Positions 62,180-64,000 of a DNA stretch of 64,000 nucleotides are shown piece after piece. The notes beneath the pieces were generated by a model. It did not search any database. It was not told the DNA's origin and worked only from the letters and a program-made list of their open reading frames with translations. The stretch is from positions 1 through 64,000 of the forward strand of contig JACKBA010000019.1 in the NCBI GenBank assembly GCA_020634815.1. The letters run 5' to 3'. The stretch comes from Caldilineaceae bacterium. GTDB taxonomy: Bacteria > Chloroflexota > Anaerolineae > Caldilineales > Caldilineaceae. The first letter of the stretch is position 1; the number at the start of each line of letters is the position of its first letter. The position numbers and the translations under genes were made by a program.

Positions 62180-64000
62180 CTAGCCTATTTTGGTGATGCG
62201 GCGCACGGTGCTTTCGCCGTTCTTGAGGTCGATGCGCAGCCCCAAATTCATCCACGCCTGGCCGGAGCGCACCTCGTCAAAGCCTTCGATGGCGTAGCGC
62301 GCGTCACGGTCCAACCCGCGCAGGAAAACAGGTGGGATGCGCGCCGGCTCGGGGATGTGCACGCGGAAGGCGAAGAGCACGCTTTCAGCCTTGTCCTTGC
62401 TCACATATTGCACGGCCGTGAAATCCTGACTCTGCGCGGGCAGCAGGCGGTACTGGTCGCCCAGTTGTACGATGGGGCGAATCTCCTTGTAGAGCGCGAT
62501 CAGCTCGGCGCCGGTGGCCAGGTCGGACTCTGCCCACTTGAGCAGGTCGTCGCTGATGCCCAGCACGCCCATCATGCTGACGTGGAAGCGGAAGGGCAGC
62601 GACAGGAGCGGGCGACCCATGTGCGTCACCTGCGACTCCATGGTGATGGCCGGCATGAGTTGCGAGAAGCCTTCCTGGATGCCGAGCCGCGCTGTCGCCT
62701 CGGTGTTGTCGCTCACCCAGAACTGGTCGACCATACGCAACATGCCATAGTCGACGCGCCCGCCGCCGCCCGAGCAGCTCTGCCACAGCACCTGCGGATG
62801 GCGCTGCGCCAGAGTACTCCACACGTGGTAGACGCCTTCCACGTAGCGCACCCACAGCTCGCGCGCATCGCCCGGCGCATCGGGCCAGCCCGGCTCGCTG
62901 ACGTTGCGGTTCATGTCCCACTTGATAAAGGTGATGTTGTGCTCGCCGAGCAGCCGGTCCAGCAGGTCGATGAGGTACTCCTGCACATCGGCGCGACCGA
63001 GGTTCAGGATGAGCTGGTTGCGCATCTCCGAGCGCGCCCGCGTGGGGAAGTGGATGACCCAGTCGGGGTGGGCACGGTATAGTTCGCTGTCGGGATTGAC
63101 CATCTCCGGCTCGAGCCACAGGCCGAAGTCCATGCCCAGCGCATTGACGCGCGCGATGAGCGGCTTGATGCCATTGGGGAATTTCACCTCGTCCGGCCAC
63201 CAGTCGCCCAGCCCGGCGTTGTCGACGGTGCGGCCATGAAACCAGCCGTCATCCATGACAAAGAGTTCGACGCCCATCTGTGCGGCGCGTTCGGCCACGG
63301 CCATCTGCGAGGCCTCGTTGACGTCGAAGAAGACCGCTTCCCACGAATTGTAGAGCACGGGATGCAGCGTCTTGCCGTGGGGCAGGCGCGTGCGCGCGTA
63401 GTCGTGCAGCGTGCGTGAGGCCGCGCCAAAGCCATCGACGGTATAGCCGGCAATGCTGGCCGGCGTGGTGAAGGTCTCGCCCGGGTTGAGGCGCCAGGCG
63501 AAGTCCCAGTCGTTGAGACCGATGCCGACGCGCGTGGCGCCGTATTCGGTCACTTCGGCGGCCAGCTTCCAGTTGCCGCTCCACGCCAGCACGCCAAACC
63601 AGACCTCGCCCTGCTCCTCGCCGGCGGCGCCGCGATCGAGCGCAAACCAGGGGTTGGCCGTGTGGCTGGTCGTGATGCGCCGGCTCTCCTTGACCTTCAC
63701 GCCCGGCTGGAGCACCTCGCGGCGGATCTGCCATTCCTCGAACCAGCGGCCGAAGAGATGCGACAGGCGGTACTCGCCGCCCCACGGCAGGTGCCACAGC
63801 GCCGACCAGGCGCGCTCCAGCGTAACGGGCGCATCGCCCATGTTGGCGATCTCGGCCCAGCGCTCGATGAGATCGTGCGCTTCGTGGACACGGTAGCCCA
63901 GCGTGACCGTGAGCGGGTAGTCCGCATCGCGCAGCGTGACGCGCAACTCGGGCGTCGCGCCGTCGCTGACCGTGGCGCCGGCAAAGCGCAACACCGTGTC
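62180..64000 (-). CDS. GH36 alpha-galactosidase (partial, start outside window)
   Basis: At least 606 residues, open to the right edge, so the N-terminus is missing. GH36 features: LFVMDDGWFHGR, GLWLEPEMV and the nucleophile Asp in FIKWDMNRN; acid/base Asp probably in the VSDNTEA segment. Family enzymes cleave terminal alpha-galactose from raffinose, melibiose or galactomannan. No signal is visible in the part present. Supports galactoside use together with galE. Confidence 0.94.
   Translation of the reverse strand, partial: DTVLRFAGATVSDGATPELRVTLRDADYPLTVTLGYRVHEAHDLIERWAEIANMGDAPVTLERAWSALWHLPWGGEYRLSHLFGRWFEEWQIRREVLQPGVKVKESRRITTSHTANPWFALDRGAAGEEQGEVWFGVLAWSGNWKLAAEVTEYGATRVGIGLNDWDFAWRLNPGETFTTPASIAGYTVDGFGAASRTLHDYARTRLPHGKTLHPVLYNSWEAVFFDVNEASQMAVAERAAQMGVELFVMDDGWFHGRTVDNAGLGDWWPDEVKFPNGIKPLIARVNALGMDFGLWLEPEMVNPDSELYRAHPDWVIHFPTRARSEMRNQLILNLGRADVQEYLIDLLDRLLGEHNITFIKWDMNRNVSEPGWPDAPGDARELWVRYVEGVYHVWSTLAQRHPQVLWQSCSGGGGRVDYGMLRMVDQFWVSDNTEATARLGIQEGFSQLMPAITMESQVTHMGRPLLSLPFRFHVSMMGVLGISDDLLKWAESDLATGAELIALYKEIRPIVQLGDQYRLLPAQSQDFTAVQYVSKDKAESVLFAFRVHIPEPARIPPVFLRGLDRDARYAIEGFDEVRSGQAWMNLGLRIDLKNGESTVRRITKIG

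Overview
The window is 64 kb of high-GC chromosomal DNA with dense, mostly operonic genes, GTG starts and many lipoproteins or Tat substrates. I think it comes from a Chloroflexota bacterium (Anaerolineae/Caldilineae-like). This is inferred from gene style: a GTP-dependent PEP carboxykinase, a fused two-domain phosphofructokinase, CHAT-type and PAS-rich signalling proteins, an LPxTG-like tail and heptameric intergenic repeats. There is no rRNA or tRNA marker to prove it, and I saw no CRISPR array, integrase or insertion sequence.

Region 1 (118-24709) is a copper and redox envelope island. It has two multicopper oxidases (2425-4125 and 22565-24709), a CopA P-type ATPase with a CsoR-family repressor, two small cupredoxins, a YHS protein, two small cytochromes c, a CuA-like/cytochrome c fusion, a rhodanese lipoprotein, a PCYCGC lipoprotein and two two-component systems. 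One of the sensors has a methionine-rich periplasmic stretch. Four promoters in this region carry the same pair of 11-bp direct repeats (TTCAYAnnTGC then TTCACA), which suggests one OmpR-type regulon. In a DUF1573-like gene (19970-20506) an in-frame TGA sits in a Gly-Cys-stop-Pro-Pro context. It is followed by a hairpin with the features of a bacterial SECIS element, so this is a candidate new selenoprotein.

Region 2 (24796-45640) holds a small membrane sensor-like protein, an ArsB/SLC13-type anion permease, a KefB-like cation/proton antiporter, two large hybrid PAS/GAF histidine kinases and a MoaD-like protein next to an acetamidase/formamidase. These are followed by an acyl-CoA ligase and an alpha/beta hydrolase set between heptad repeat arrays, a CHAT-fold membrane protein with a surface-protein partner, and a YceI protein.

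Region 3 (45641-64000) is central and sugar metabolism: galE, an xylFGH-type ABC transporter, a YegS-like lipid kinase, pckG, fused PFK, a Cof-type HAD phosphatase and gpmI. It ends with a truncated ArsR remnant, a ZntA-like ATPase with a zinc-ribbon insert, and a GH36 alpha-galactosidase cut by the window edge. The xylose/galactose uptake genes, epimerase, alpha-galactosidase and glycolytic/gluconeogenic enzymes suggest a heterotroph that uses plant-type sugars.
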